35,769 nucleotides of DNA from Sva-07 sp031430875 (GCA_031430875.1 JANPCI010000179.1:1-35769), one strand, 5' to 3'; positions 1 through 7,636 are shown, counted from the first letter of the stretch. Made by a program: numbers and translations. The notes: generated by a model not told the origin, from the sequence alone.

Positions 1-1
1 G

Positions 2-150
2 CTACTCGCCGACGACGCCAACGATGTCGCCGACGCGTACGTGACCCTCTGCGTTCACGCCGGGATCGCCGCTGCGGACGTCATCTGCTGCAAGCGGTTG
101 GGTGAGCATGCCCGTGGTGAGGACCACACTGCGGCGGTCGCCCTCGTCCA
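2..150 (+). pseudogene. C-terminal-like fragment of a small helical protein, broken at a junction
   Basis: The second plus-strand frame is open from the window edge and reads like real protein (ANDVADAYVTLCVHAGIAAA, then CCKRLGEHARGEDHTAAVAL) until about position 150. After that it turns into low-quality sequence (PHRCHHHAGRQRHFRVR) and stops near 226. From about 150 the credible coding signal moves to the third frame and to a different family (NHL repeat). The segment is therefore a remnant joined to foreign DNA. The start lies outside the window. The family is not firmly recognised; the Ala-rich helical text resembles small actinobacterial HEPN-like proteins, which is only an impression. 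Confidence 0.4.
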
Positions 151-347
151 ACCAGCGGATCCGCAAAATCACCCCCACCGGTGTCACCACCACGCTGGCC
201 GGCAACGGCACTTTCGGGTTCGTTGACGGCACCGGCGGACCAACCGGCACCGCACAATTCCGCTTCCCGCGCGGGGTGGCCGTCGACACAGCCGGCAGCG
301 TCTACGTCGCCGACGGCAACAACAATCAGATCCGCAAAATCAGCTGA
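150..347 (+). pseudogene. NHL-repeat protein fragment (C-terminal piece)
   Basis: In the third frame the text from NQRIRKITPTG through FPRGVAVDTAGSVYVADGNN to NQIRKIS and a TGA is a textbook NHL beta-propeller repeat: a strand ending in N-x-RIRKI, a T-x-LAG turn, then the F-P-x-G-VAVD-x-x-G-x-x-YVAD core. Only about one and a half repeats remain, whereas functional NHL propellers carry five or six. No start codon belongs to this piece, because its 5' side is the unrelated fragment ending near 150. I read it as a displaced 3' end of a secreted NHL-repeat protein. It could still be expressed from an upstream start as part of a chimera, but nothing here supports that. Confidence 0.6.
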
Positions 348-362
348 ACCTACTCACAGCCA

Positions 363-602
363 TCAACGCCATGGCGACGAGGTCGCGGTCGCATGGTTGT
401 CGAGGGCCTGACCACGATTTTCTTCCTTGTGGCGCTCGGGGTTCAGCCAACCAGTACCCGACGGATCGCGCAGGTCCCTCACCGCATCGACCGTTCCGTT
501 CAGCAAGTAGTACGACAGTTCGACCCGCTCGAACCGAAGGACCCCGTCCGGCTGTTGTCGAAGCTCGGCGTCGCGGCGCTCGCTCTCCTCACGTCGTCGC
601 GT
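363..602 (-). pseudogene. Unrecognised coding-like fragment
   Basis: On the minus strand one frame reads RRDAELRQQPDGVLRFERVE, then LSYYLLNGTVDAVRDLRDPS, and ends SPWR-stop at 363. The G/C-ending codons and balanced composition look like genuine protein. There is no start codon of its own: upstream the frame runs antiphase into the GH114-type gene whose stop is at 610. I do not recognise the family. It may be the 3' end of a gene truncated when neighbouring material was inserted, fitting the other broken genes here, or a chance open frame in high-GC DNA. The rest of 348-609 holds nothing else I can support. Confidence 0.3.
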
Positions 603-609
603 CCGGTGG

Positions 610-1458
610 TCAGCAAGAGTCGCGGACGTAGGTGGGTGATCCGGGGGCGGAGACCGCGACGTCGCGCAGGACGATCGAGAGCTGCGGGTGGTCGGCGCAA
701 CCGACATCGAATGCCTCGCGCTCGTACTCGATCACGTAGACCTGGTCGCCATAGCCAGCGGTGAACTCCTCGCACTCCGCGAACTGATTGCATTGCTCGA
801 CCACCGCGAAGTCGAAGCCGGTGTCGGTGCGACGCGCAACGAGGTCGGTGGAGTTCTTCTGACCGATGGCGAGGCTGACCGCGTGGGCTCGGTCGGTGAG
901 CGAGCGGGCGAAGGCCACCGCCGCGTCCTCGGTCAGTCGCTCGGGAAACCGCGAGAACGTGTCGAGGTTGTCGATCTCGACGGCCTGGAATCCTGAGGTG
1001 GCGCATCCGTCGATCCAGTCCCCGACGATGCCCAGCAGCCGGGCCCGCTTGGCCTCGGTCGACACGTCGAGGATGAACTCGTCCGGCCACTCCGGATCGA
1101 TGGTTGGGGCGCTGGCAGCGTCGCGCAACACGAGGTCGGCGTTCGCCCCGCCCCACAGATCAACCTCGCCGGGTTGTGTCTGGAACCCGTTGACGTAGCA
1201 GATGTTGTAGCGGGAGGGGTCCGGTTCGGCCGTGCGATCCCGCGACACGATCGACACGTCGGCGGCCGGCTCGTACGCTCCACCGAGTTGATAGTCGAGG
1301 TCACCGTTGGCCGTCGGCATCGCTGCGCTGCCGATCACGGTCGTCGAACCGGCATCCCGTGCAGCGTCATCTTCGGCGCCATCGGCCACACAACCGGCGA
1401 GCCCGACCGCTAGCGCGGCAGTCGCAATGGCGGCTCGCACGAGCACGACGACACGCAT
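610..1458 (-). CDS. Secreted lipoprotein, GH114 / endo-alpha-1,4-polygalactosaminidase-like
   Basis: The 282-residue product begins with a lipoprotein signal: MR, a hydrophobic stretch and the lipobox LAGC with the lipidated Cys at residue 23. A low-complexity linker follows to about residue 65. The rest has GH114/TM1410-type (beta/alpha)8 features: YNICYVNGFQ near 84-93 for the first strand, DEFILDVST near 125-133, and GFQAVEIDNLDTF near 157-169, where an acidic residue ends a strand as in this family's active site. The family cleaves alpha-1,4-galactosaminoglycans or is uncharacterised; substrate here is unknown. The ATG at 1458 is chosen because it gives the signal peptide and has TATCGT (1465-1470) 6 nt upstream. 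Stop TGA is at 610. Confidence 0.7.
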   Translation of the reverse strand: MRVVVLVRAAIATAALAVGLAGCVADGAEDDAARDAGSTTVIGSAAMPTANGDLDYQLGGAYEPAADVSIVSRDRTAEPDPSRYNICYVNGFQTQPGEVDLWGGANADLVLRDAASAPTIDPEWPDEFILDVSTEAKRARLLGIVGDWIDGCATSGFQAVEIDNLDTFSRFPERLTEDAAVAFARSLTDRAHAVSLAIGQKNSTDLVARRTDTGFDFAVVEQCNQFAECEEFTAGYGDQVYVIEYEREAFDVGCADHPQLSIVLRDVAVSAPGSPTYVRDSC

Positions 1459-1464
1459 CGGGCC

Positions 1465-1470
1465 ACGATA
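1465..1470 (-). promoter_or_regulatory. -10 hexamer of a probable leaderless promoter for the GH114 lipoprotein
   Basis: TATCGT on the minus strand ends 6 nt before the ATG at 1458. No Shine-Dalgarno sequence fits in the gap, so transcription should start at or next to the start codon. Confidence 0.5.
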
Positions 1471-1584
1471 TGCCCCTCGTGTCCGACGGGCGGATCGCCC
1501 GGCGAACAATTTCGAACTCAGCGCCGTGACCGGAAGTGGCCTCTACGCTGGGCGTTCACTGGAGCCGGGTGCGAGGATCGTGGT

Positions 1585-2292
1585 CTAGCGGCCGAGGGAT
1601 TGGCCGTTTCGCTTGATCCTGAAACGTCGGAGTCGTTCGGCGGCTGCTGCTGCCGCCCGGTCGGAACTGTTGCCTGTAGGGAACAGTCCACTTTCTGCGG
1701 TGACCTGTTCTCTTCGACTCTGTTCACGCGTGCCGTTGACCAGTTCGCGGAGTTGGCGACGGCGGGCGATTGCGCTGGTTGCGTCGGACTGCCGGGTCAG
1801 CGCCGCAGCTACCACATCACGAGGCGTCCAGTCCTTGCGACCGACGTCGGGGCTGTGTTGGTCGGGATCGAACGTGGGTGGTGCGGTGTGGATGTGGTTG
1901 GCTCGTCGGCCGCGGGTGGCGGCGACGTAGAGCTGTCGGTTGTTGGTGCGCTCGTCGATGATCACATGTGCTTGGTCGACGGTGGCTCCTTGGGCCCGGT
2001 GGATCGTCGATGCGTAGTTGACCGTGACGTAGCCGGCTGCGACGTAGTCGGCGGGCAACGCGAGTCGGTCGACGGTGTCGGTGTTGGTGAGGTACAGCTC
2101 GTCTCGTGTGCCGGCATTGATCGTCCAGCGGTCGCCGTTGCGGACCCACTCGTCGTTGCCGTAGCGCAGAGTGCGGTTGTTGGCTCGAGTGACGACGGGT
2201 TGACCCGGATAGAACACGCCGCCTGCGATGTCGATCCTGTCGGTTGCTTCGAGTAACCGGTGGCGTAACGCACCAGCAACGGTTCCGAACGT
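1585..2292 (-). pseudogene. C-terminal remnant of a TraA/MobF relaxase-helicase
   Basis: The minus-strand frame is open from a TAG at 2293-2295 to the stop at 1585, with a possible GTG start at 2217. It covers only the end of a TraA/TrwC-type protein: GDRIDIAGGVF-like text, then FYPGQPVVTRANNRTLRYGN, the strand VNYASTIHRAQGATVDQAHV and LYVAATRGRRANH. The last two are helicase motifs V and VI of the conjugative relaxase family (consensus about HxxQGxTVDxAHV and LYVAxTRGR). Complete proteins exceed 1000 residues; about 235 codons remain, without relaxase domain or Walker motifs. CAA, CGA, GCA and CCA are commoner than in the surrounding core genes, typical of mobile DNA. The break lies about 85 bp from the 3' end of tRNA-Ala, suggesting an integrated element mostly lost. 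Confidence 0.75.
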
Positions 2293-2333
2293 CTACGCAT
2301 CTCAGCGGACGTTTCACCTGGTCAGGGGCTTAT

Positions 2334-2371
2334 TTTCTGGACATTCGCGAATCTCTGCGAATGTCCAGAAA
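2334..2371. repeat. 15-bp perfect inverted repeat beside the tRNA 3' end
   Basis: Arms 2334-2348 and 2357-2371 (core TCTGGACATTCGC) are perfect inverted copies around an 8-nt loop. The inner arm ends 8 bp before the 3' end of tRNA-Ala. No T-run follows on either strand, so it is not a canonical terminator. It could end the tRNA transcript, or be a recombinase arm or core site of the former element. Confidence 0.75.
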
Positions 2372-2379
2372 CGGACTTG

Positions 2380-2452
2380 TGGAGCTAAAGGGAATCGAAC
2401 CCTTGACCTCGTCATTGCGAACGACGCGCTCTACCAACTGAGCTATAGCCCC
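2380..2452 (-). tRNA. tRNA-Ala (anticodon CGC)
   Basis: The minus strand folds as a complete 73-nt cloverleaf. The acceptor GGGGCTA pairs with TAGCTCC with one G-U. The D arm is GCTC-AGTTGGTA-GAGC. The anticodon stem CGTCG/TGACG has one G-U and carries loop TTCGCAA, giving anticodon CGC, which reads Ala codon GCG. The T arm is AAGGG-TTCGATT-CCCTT. The discriminator is A at 2380. CCA is not encoded (the next bases on the minus strand are CAA). Its 3' end faces the relaxase remnant, the usual orientation for tRNA-targeting integrative elements. Confidence 0.95.
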
Positions 2453-2465
2453 AAGTGCTCCGGGG

Positions 2466-2493
2466 AGTGTAGCGCTGAGCGCTTCGAGTCCAC
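2466..2493 (-). promoter_or_regulatory. Possible tRNA-Ala promoter
   Basis: TACACT (2466-2471, minus strand) lies 13 nt upstream of the tRNA 5' end. A weak -35 candidate GTGGAC (2488-2493) is 16 nt further upstream. Confidence 0.4.
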
Positions 2494-2530
2494 AGTGCGT
2501 TCACGGCATCGGGGACCGACGCCAGCTGGA

Positions 2531-3175
2531 TCAGTAGCGATCGATCCAGTCGTCGCTCCAGCCCGATGCCTCCCGCTGGCGGAGTTGCGCCAGGAGGTAC
2601 ACGTAGCCGCAGAGCGCCAGGAAGGACAGGGCGAACACGTAGAGCATCACCGTCGACGACGTGGTGGCCGCCAGGAAGAGCGTGCATGCCGTGGAGACCA
2701 CCAGCAGGAACAGCACATTGGTGCGACGACGACGAACGTCGCTTCCCGGATCGCTCGGGCGCTGAGCACGGCTCACCGGCGCATGACGATCCATGTGTGT
2801 CTGGCGATGGTGGCCGCCGGTCGGATCACCATGGGTACGGAACTGCGGTTGGCTGCGCGCCTCGATCGAACGCGCCTGCCGCTGGGGCGACGAGGTAGCG
2901 CCGCTGTGCAGCGATGCCTGACGGTGGTGGGCGTGAGCGGGTTGACCGGGTCGCCCCGCAGCGGCCGGGCGCTGCAGTGGCGACTGGGCGAGCGGCCGAC
3001 CAATGGTGCGCATGCCTCCACGGCTCGGCATCGAAGTGCTCTGCAGGGTGCTGAGCTGACGCCGGAAATCGGTGACCGAGGAGTTCGGCCGGTTCTCGAT
3101 GCGCGACCGCAGCATCGGGGGAATCAGCACGGCTGCCCAGGCGGCAGCGACGACGAGGAGAACGAGTTTTGCCAT
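2531..3175 (-). CDS. GlpR/SepX-like membrane protein (probable cell-division factor)
   Basis: The 214-residue protein has a distinctive layout. An N-terminal transmembrane helix (about 3-21, ending LIPPMLRSR) is followed by the juxtamembrane segment SVTDFRRQLSTLQ. A long polar, His/Gln/Pro-rich and probably disordered linker (about 50-150) follows, then a basic RRRR and two adjacent helices (about 153-171 and 176-196) with a short tail. This matches Rv0996/GlpR and Streptomyces SepX, which bind the MoeA-like protein Glp and influence FtsZ-ring assembly and polar growth. Context agrees: galU, moeA and moaC lie upstream on the same strand, as in other actinobacteria. Function is inferred from topology and synteny. 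The linker is too variable for direct comparison. It has its own promoter candidate at 3249-3254. Confidence 0.65.
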   Translation of the reverse strand: MAKLVLLVVAAAWAAVLIPPMLRSRIENRPNSSVTDFRRQLSTLQSTSMPSRGGMRTIGRPLAQSPLQRPAAAGRPGQPAHAHHRQASLHSGATSSPQRQARSIEARSQPQFRTHGDPTGGHHRQTHMDRHAPVSRAQRPSDPGSDVRRRRTNVLFLLVVSTACTLFLAATTSSTVMLYVFALSFLALCGYVYLLAQLRQREASGWSDDWIDRY

Positions 3176-3216
3176 GAGTCAGAGATTCGAGTTGGTGAGC
3201 ATCATCGAGCGGAGGA

Positions 3217-3254
3217 ATGGCGCGCCATCGGCAGCGCCCAGTGTGACGATTCTA
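3217..3254 (-). promoter_or_regulatory. moaC-glpR intergenic: -10 candidate and 12-bp palindrome
   Basis: TAGAAT on the minus strand (3249-3254) is the best -10 match in the gap and would give a leader of about 65 nt for the GlpR-like gene. The perfect palindrome ATGGCGCGCCAT (3217-3228) lies within that leader. Confidence 0.35.
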
Positions 3255-3296
3255 CGACAATTGTGACGGTCAGCGCAATGTTCGCTGTGACGTCAG

Positions 3297-3809
3297 TCAC
3301 GTTGCGGCGTCCGCGGGGTCCGCTCCGACGGCGTCGGAGCGTCGATACACGCCGGATCGGCCACCCGTCTTCTCCCACAGTGCGAGCTCGCCGATCACCA
3401 TCGCCCGGTCGGCCGACTTGCACATGTCGTACACCGTGAGCGCTGCAACGCTGCACGCATGGAGCGCCTCCATCTCGACGCCGGTGCGGTCGACGGTGTC
3501 GACCTGAACCTCGATGGCCACGAAGTCGTCGCCGATCTCGAAGTTGACCGACACGGAGCCGACGAGGAGCGGGTGACACAGCGGGATCATGTCGGAGGTG
3601 CGCTTCGCCGCCTGAATCCCGGCGACCCGAGCGACCGACAGCACGTCGCCCTTCTTGACCTCTCGATTGGCGATTGCGGCCGTCGTCTCAGGCTTCATGA
3701 AGACCTTGCAGCGCGCCACAGCGCGCCGATGCGTCGGCTCCTTCGGGGTGACGTCGACCATGCGTGCACGGCCGAGCGGATCCAGGTGCGTGAACGACAG
3801 ATCACTCAT
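3297..3809 (-). CDS. moaC: Cyclic pyranopterin monophosphate synthase MoaC
   Basis: MoaC converts the MoaA product 3',8-cyclo-GTP to cyclic pyranopterin monophosphate, the first stable molybdenum-cofactor precursor, in the cytosol. The 170-residue protein has the family opening LTH-like FTHLDPLGRARMVDVTPKEP, the KRTSDMIPLCHPL segment (69-81) whose Cys-His lie in the active site, and GVEMEALHACSVAALTVYDM followed by KTGGRSG. Usual family length is about 160. A short non-conserved tail (VGADPADAAT) is present. The ATG at 3809 matches the family start and has TATCGT (3819-3824) 9 nt upstream. It is divergent from the TIGR03083 gene and transcribed towards the GlpR-like gene. moaA and moeA lie upstream on the same strand. 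Confidence 0.95.
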   Translation of the reverse strand: MSDLSFTHLDPLGRARMVDVTPKEPTHRRAVARCKVFMKPETTAAIANREVKKGDVLSVARVAGIQAAKRTSDMIPLCHPLLVGSVSVNFEIGDDFVAIEVQVDTVDRTGVEMEALHACSVAALTVYDMCKSADRAMVIGELALWEKTGGRSGVYRRSDAVGADPADAAT

Positions 3810-3818
3810 GAAGCCCGC

Positions 3819-3861
3819 ACGATAGCCCGGCGTGGCTGACCGCCGGCTGCCGGGGTACCGT
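3819..3861. promoter_or_regulatory. Divergent -10 pair for moaC and the TIGR03083 gene
   Basis: TATCGT on minus (3819-3824) precedes the moaC ATG by 9 nt. TACCGT on plus (3856-3861) precedes the ATG at 3869 by 7 nt. Neither gene has a Shine-Dalgarno sequence; both look leaderless. Confidence 0.5.
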
Positions 3862-3868
3862 CACCGCC

Positions 3869-4645
3869 ATGTCCGACGCCGTCACCCCCTCGGGTCCACT
3901 CCCGTACGACGCCATTGCCCACCTCCGCACTGATGCGGTCAGATTCATCGAGGTCGTGTCCGACCACGGGTTCGACCACGCCGTGCCATCGTGTCCGGGC
4001 TGGAACCTCGGCGACCTCGCCTGGCACGTCGGGGGCGTCTGGAACTTCTGGGGCCGCGTGGTCGCCGAAGGCGTCACGTCGGTCGATGTGCTGCAGACGT
4101 GGGAGGCGACACCGCGGCCGTCCGACACCTTCCTGGTCGACTGGGTGATGGCGGCGCACACGTCGCTGTTCTCGGCGTTGGCCGGGGCACCGCCACATCA
4201 GGAGGTGTGGACCTGGACCGGCGCCAACCGTGACGCACGCTGGGTCGAGCGCCGAATGACGCAGGAAACTGCAGTCCACCGCTGGGATGCATCGAACTCG
4301 GTGGGTCTCCCGTACGACATTCCCGTCGCCGTGGCGGCCGATGGGATCGACGAGTACCTCACCTGGTTCGCCGGGCGGGGAGCCGGAGCCGACGCGGTGC
4401 CGGTCGGGGGCACCGTGCACCTGCACTGCGCCGACACCGCCGACACCGGCGGAGAGTGGCTGGTGACCGACCTCGACGCCACCGGCGCCACGTTCACCCG
4501 CGAACACGCGAAGGGCGACGCGGCCGTCCGCGGTCGGGCCACCGATCTACTGCTGTGGCTGTGGAAGCGAGATGCCGGGCCGATCGAGATCCTCGGCGAC
4601 AACGCCGTCGCCAACCGCTTTCGCAAGTTCACCGACCTCCGCTGA
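3869..4645 (+). CDS. TIGR03083 / DinB-like mycothiol-type maleylpyruvate isomerase family protein
   Basis: This 258-residue protein has the actinobacterial TIGR03083 layout: an N-terminal four-helix DinB-like domain (about 12-155) containing VPSCPGWNLGDLAWHVGG, where Pro-Gly-Trp and the helix His are family hallmarks, then RRMTQETAVHRWDAS (about 129-143), which provides a second conserved His. A C-terminal domain with VHLHCADT and a basic DLLLWLWKRD segment follows. Some relatives are mycothiol-dependent maleylpyruvate isomerases using these His residues to hold a metal; most are uncharacterised, so the substrate is unknown. It is oriented against moaC and moaA and converges with moaA, with an inverted repeat (4651-4679) between the stops. 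Start ATG 3869 is placed by TACCGT 7 nt upstream. Confidence 0.8.
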   Translation: MSDAVTPSGPLPYDAIAHLRTDAVRFIEVVSDHGFDHAVPSCPGWNLGDLAWHVGGVWNFWGRVVAEGVTSVDVLQTWEATPRPSDTFLVDWVMAAHTSLFSALAGAPPHQEVWTWTGANRDARWVERRMTQETAVHRWDASNSVGLPYDIPVAVAADGIDEYLTWFAGRGAGADAVPVGGTVHLHCADTADTGGEWLVTDLDATGATFTREHAKGDAAVRGRATDLLLWLWKRDAGPIEILGDNAVANRFRKFTDLR

Positions 4646-4650
4646 GAACC

Positions 4651-4679
4651 TTGCAACAGGGGTCCGGCTCCTGTTGCAA
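4651..4679. terminator. Bidirectional hairpin between convergent genes
   Basis: TTGCAACAGG (4651-4660) and CCTGTTGCAA (4670-4679) form a perfect 10-bp stem around a 9-nt loop. It fills the 37-bp gap between the TIGR03083 stop and the moaA stop. No U-run follows on either strand. Confidence 0.6.
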
Positions 4680-4682
4680 GCG

Positions 4683-5684
<1,002 letters not shown>

Positions 5685-5690
5685 GCTTGC

Positions 5691-5696
5691 AGCCTA
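5691..5696 (-). promoter_or_regulatory. -10 hexamer for moaA
   Basis: TAGGCT on the minus strand sits 6 nt before the moaA ATG, a leaderless arrangement. It is within the short moeA-moaA gap, so moaA need not depend on moeA transcription. Confidence 0.5.
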
Positions 5697-5709
5697 TTGC
5701 CCACCACGG

Positions 5710-5738
5710 CGTCACACGGTGCCGGGCCAAACGTGACG
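5710..5738 (+). repeat. 29-bp intergenic repeat, copy 1
   Basis: First of six copies of a unit that starts CGTCACACGG, has core GTGCCGGG and ends AAACGTGACG. One substitution (GGGCCAAA instead of GGGTCAAA). It lies just past the moeA stop. Confidence 0.85.
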
Positions 5739-5765
5739 TTTCAGCCGTGGACGTTTCAGCCGTGG
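5736..5765. repeat. Tandem duplication of 15 bp at the moeA stop codon
   Basis: ACGTTTCAGCCGTGG occurs twice in direct succession (5736-5750, 5751-5765). The second copy carries the moeA stop (TCA on plus, 5756-5758) and the last His-Gly codons; the first copies this stop context downstream. Confidence 0.85.
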
Positions 5766-6958
5766 AGGAGGAGGACCGCGACATCGGCTCCCGCTGGGAC
5801 GCCCGGGCCATCGGGGACCACTGCCATCGCGTCGGCAAGAGCGGTCGCGGCGAGTTGATGACTGCCCTGGGCGCCGACGGGCCGGACGTGATAGCGGCCG
5901 TCGTCGGCGAAGTCGCCGTTGACACGCACGAAGTGCACCTTGCCGTCGGCATGACGATCGAGCGCCACATCGGCGATCGCGACCAGATTCAGGCGGGTCA
6001 GACGCCGATGCCCCATCATCCGACGCAATGCCGGCCGGGCCAGCAACTCGAAGCTCACGAGCGAACTCACGGGATTGCCGGGCAGTCCGAAGATCGGCAC
6101 GCCGTCGAGCCGACCGAACGCGAACGGCTTTGCCGGCTTGATCGCGATCTGCATCCAGTTCATGTCGGCGACCCGGCCGAGTACCGCCTTGACGACGTCG
6201 TAGTCGCCCATCGACACACCGCCGCTCGTGACGATCGCGTCGCAGCGCGACGCCGCGTCGCGCAGCACCCGTTCGAGTTCGGCTTCATCGTCACGAACGA
6301 TGCCGAGGTCGACGACTTCACAACCGGCGTCAGCGAGGAGAGCCGACAGCATGGTCTTGTTGCTCTCGCGGATCTGACCCAACTCCAGCGGTGAGCCGTC
6401 ATCGACGAGTTCATCGCCGGTCGACAGCACGGCGACCCGCGCGCGGGGAAACACCATCACTGTTCGGGCATTGACCGATGCCAGCACGGCATCGACCGAG
6501 GCGGTGATGGTGGTGCCGGCGTCGAACAATCGATCGCCCACTCGCACGTCGTCGCCGGCCCGACGAATCGACGCTCCGACCGGAACCGAGCGCGACAGCC
6601 GCACCCGATCGTCGCCGACCCGTTCGGAATCCTCCACCATCACCACCGCATCGGCACCCGCCGGCATCGGGGCGCCCGTCATGATGCGGATCGCCTCGCC
6701 GGGACCGACCGGACGATCCGGCGCCGCTCCAGCTGCGATCTCGCCCACCACGTGCAGCTCGACGGGCACCTCGGCCACATCCTGCGAGCGCACCGCATAG
6801 CCGTCGACGGCGGTGTTGTCGAACGGCGGCACCACCTCGCCCGCATCAATCGCCGCGGCGAGCACCAACCCGAGCGTTTCCGTTCGCGGCACCTCGCGCT
6901 CGGTCAGCGGCGGGCACGATTCCAGGACGAAGGCCTGCGCATCTTCCAATGGCGTCAC
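5756..6958 (-). CDS. moeA: Molybdopterin molybdenumtransferase MoeA / gephyrin-like Glp
   Basis: MoeA inserts molybdate into adenylylated molybdopterin. The 400-residue protein has the family landmarks in order: PPFDNTAVDGYAV (44-56), GAPMPAGADAVVMVE, the MogA-like domain with ESNKTMLSALLADAGCEV, VTSGGVSMGDYDVVKAV (molybdopterin binding, about 235-250), FGLPGNPVSS, and the C-terminal beta-barrel domain. The GTG at 6958 is chosen because VTPLEDAQ is the family N-terminus and TACGTT (6965-6970) lies 6 nt upstream; a longer frame to 7090 overlaps the divergent gene. Position next to galU with a GlpR-like protein downstream resembles the Glp gene that partners FtsZ in Corynebacterium. With moaA and moaC beside it, a cofactor role is at least as likely; both may apply. 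Confidence 0.93.
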   Translation of the reverse strand: MTPLEDAQAFVLESCPPLTEREVPRTETLGLVLAAAIDAGEVVPPFDNTAVDGYAVRSQDVAEVPVELHVVGEIAAGAAPDRPVGPGEAIRIMTGAPMPAGADAVVMVEDSERVGDDRVRLSRSVPVGASIRRAGDDVRVGDRLFDAGTTITASVDAVLASVNARTVMVFPRARVAVLSTGDELVDDGSPLELGQIRESNKTMLSALLADAGCEVVDLGIVRDDEAELERVLRDAASRCDAIVTSGGVSMGDYDVVKAVLGRVADMNWMQIAIKPAKPFAFGRLDGVPIFGLPGNPVSSLVSFELLARPALRRMMGHRRLTRLNLVAIADVALDRHADGKVHFVRVNGDFADDGRYHVRPVGAQGSHQLAATALADAMAVVPDGPGVPAGADVAVLLLHG

Positions 6959-6964
6959 GACGTC

Positions 6965-7014
6965 AACGTAGCCCGGGGCCGACTCGCTGTGACCGGACAA
7001 TCGGGTCGTAGCGT
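6965..7014. promoter_or_regulatory. Divergent -10 pair for moeA and the glycolipid-binding gene
   Basis: TACGTT on minus (6965-6970) precedes the moeA GTG by 6 nt. TAGCGT on plus (7009-7014) precedes GTG 7023 by 8 nt, but the alternative ATG 7017 by only 2 nt. This favours GTG 7023 as that gene's start. Confidence 0.45.
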
Positions 7015-7022
7015 CGATGGGC

Positions 7023-7580
7023 GTGACGTCGCCGCTGACCGCATTTCCGTCCGACGGGTACACCGCCCGCTGGCGAACCTGGGACGACAATCATCTCGAA
7101 ACGCTGACGCTGCGGTGGGAGAACGAGGGGTGGACAGCGACCGGCGAGGTCGGTCGCGAAGCGGTGACGTACGTCTTGCGGCTGTCGGCGACGTGGCAGA
7201 TCCGCCAGTTCCTGCTGTTTCGTGACCTCGACGAACCCGACCTCTGGCTCGGCGCCGACGGCACCGGGCGCTGGGGCGAGATGAATGGCGCCCACCGACC
7301 AGAGCTCGGCGGATGCTCCGACATCGACCTGACGTGCACGCCGTTCACGCACTCGCTGCCGATCCGCCGACTCGGCCTCGACATCGGTGCCGCTGCCGAG
7401 GTGAGGGTCGCGGTGGTCGACGTCGAGACGCTTGGCCTGGTCGCCACGCGGCAGCGCTATGAGCGCCTTGCTCCTCGTCGGTTCCGATACACGAATCTGG
7501 AGTCGGGAGTCAGTACCGATCTCGATGTCGATGAGTACGGCCTCGTCCATGACTCTCCCGACCACTTTCGCCGGACCTGA
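7023..7580 (+). CDS. Putative glycolipid-binding protein (PF06475 family)
   Basis: The roughly 185-residue protein fits the putative glycolipid-binding family (beta-rich fold known from Pseudomonas PA1994): an N-terminal RWRTWDDNHLETLTLRW, Y-x-L-RLSATWQIRQF, then LGADGTGRW, the strongly conserved GGCSDIDLTCTPFTHSLPIR with RLGLDIG, then a QRYERL and RFRYTNL beta region and DEYGLVHDSPDHFRR at the end. The ligand is inferred from the structural family only. GTG 7023 is preferred over ATG 7017, two codons upstream, because it sits 8 nt after TAGCGT. It is divergent from moeA and converges with galU, with a palindromic repeat copy between the stops. Cytosolic; no signal peptide. Confidence 0.8.
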   Translation: MTSPLTAFPSDGYTARWRTWDDNHLETLTLRWENEGWTATGEVGREAVTYVLRLSATWQIRQFLLFRDLDEPDLWLGADGTGRWGEMNGAHRPELGGCSDIDLTCTPFTHSLPIRRLGLDIGAAAEVRVAVVDVETLGLVATRQRYERLAPRRFRYTNLESGVSTDLDVDEYGLVHDSPDHFRRT

Positions 7581-7586
7581 CAGCGA

Positions 7587-7616
7587 GCCGGGTCCAAACG
7601 TCACGTTTGACCCGGC
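7587..7616. terminator. Near-perfect palindrome between convergent genes
   Basis: GCCGGGTCCAAACGT (7587-7601) and ACGTTTGACCCGGC (7603-7616) pair with a single extra C. The hairpin begins 7 bp after the glycolipid-binding stop and faces the galU stop. Its right arm is part of the 29-bp repeat copy 2. Confidence 0.65.
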
Positions 7617-7627
7617 ACCGTGTGACG
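7599..7627 (-). repeat. 29-bp intergenic repeat, copy 2
   Basis: Exact consensus in inverted orientation relative to copy 1, with ends CGTCAC and GTGACG. It lies between the stops of two convergent genes. Confidence 0.9.
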
Positions 7628-7636
7628 GGTGGGGGT

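Noticed and set aside
2244..2441. Plus-strand frame reading GIEPLTSSLRTTRSTN
   Set aside because: This is the antisense of tRNA-Ala translated, a well-known annotation artefact; the tRNA explains every base.
5685..5755. Molybdenum-cofactor riboswitch upstream of moaA
   Set aside because: The 71-bp gap is mostly the 29-bp repeat and a 15-bp duplication, and the promoter sits 6 nt from the ATG, leaving no leader for an aptamer.
6959..7090. Longer MoeA start at 7090
   Set aside because: The extra 44 residues have no family match and overlap the divergent glycolipid-binding gene; GTG 6958 has a well-placed -10 hexamer.
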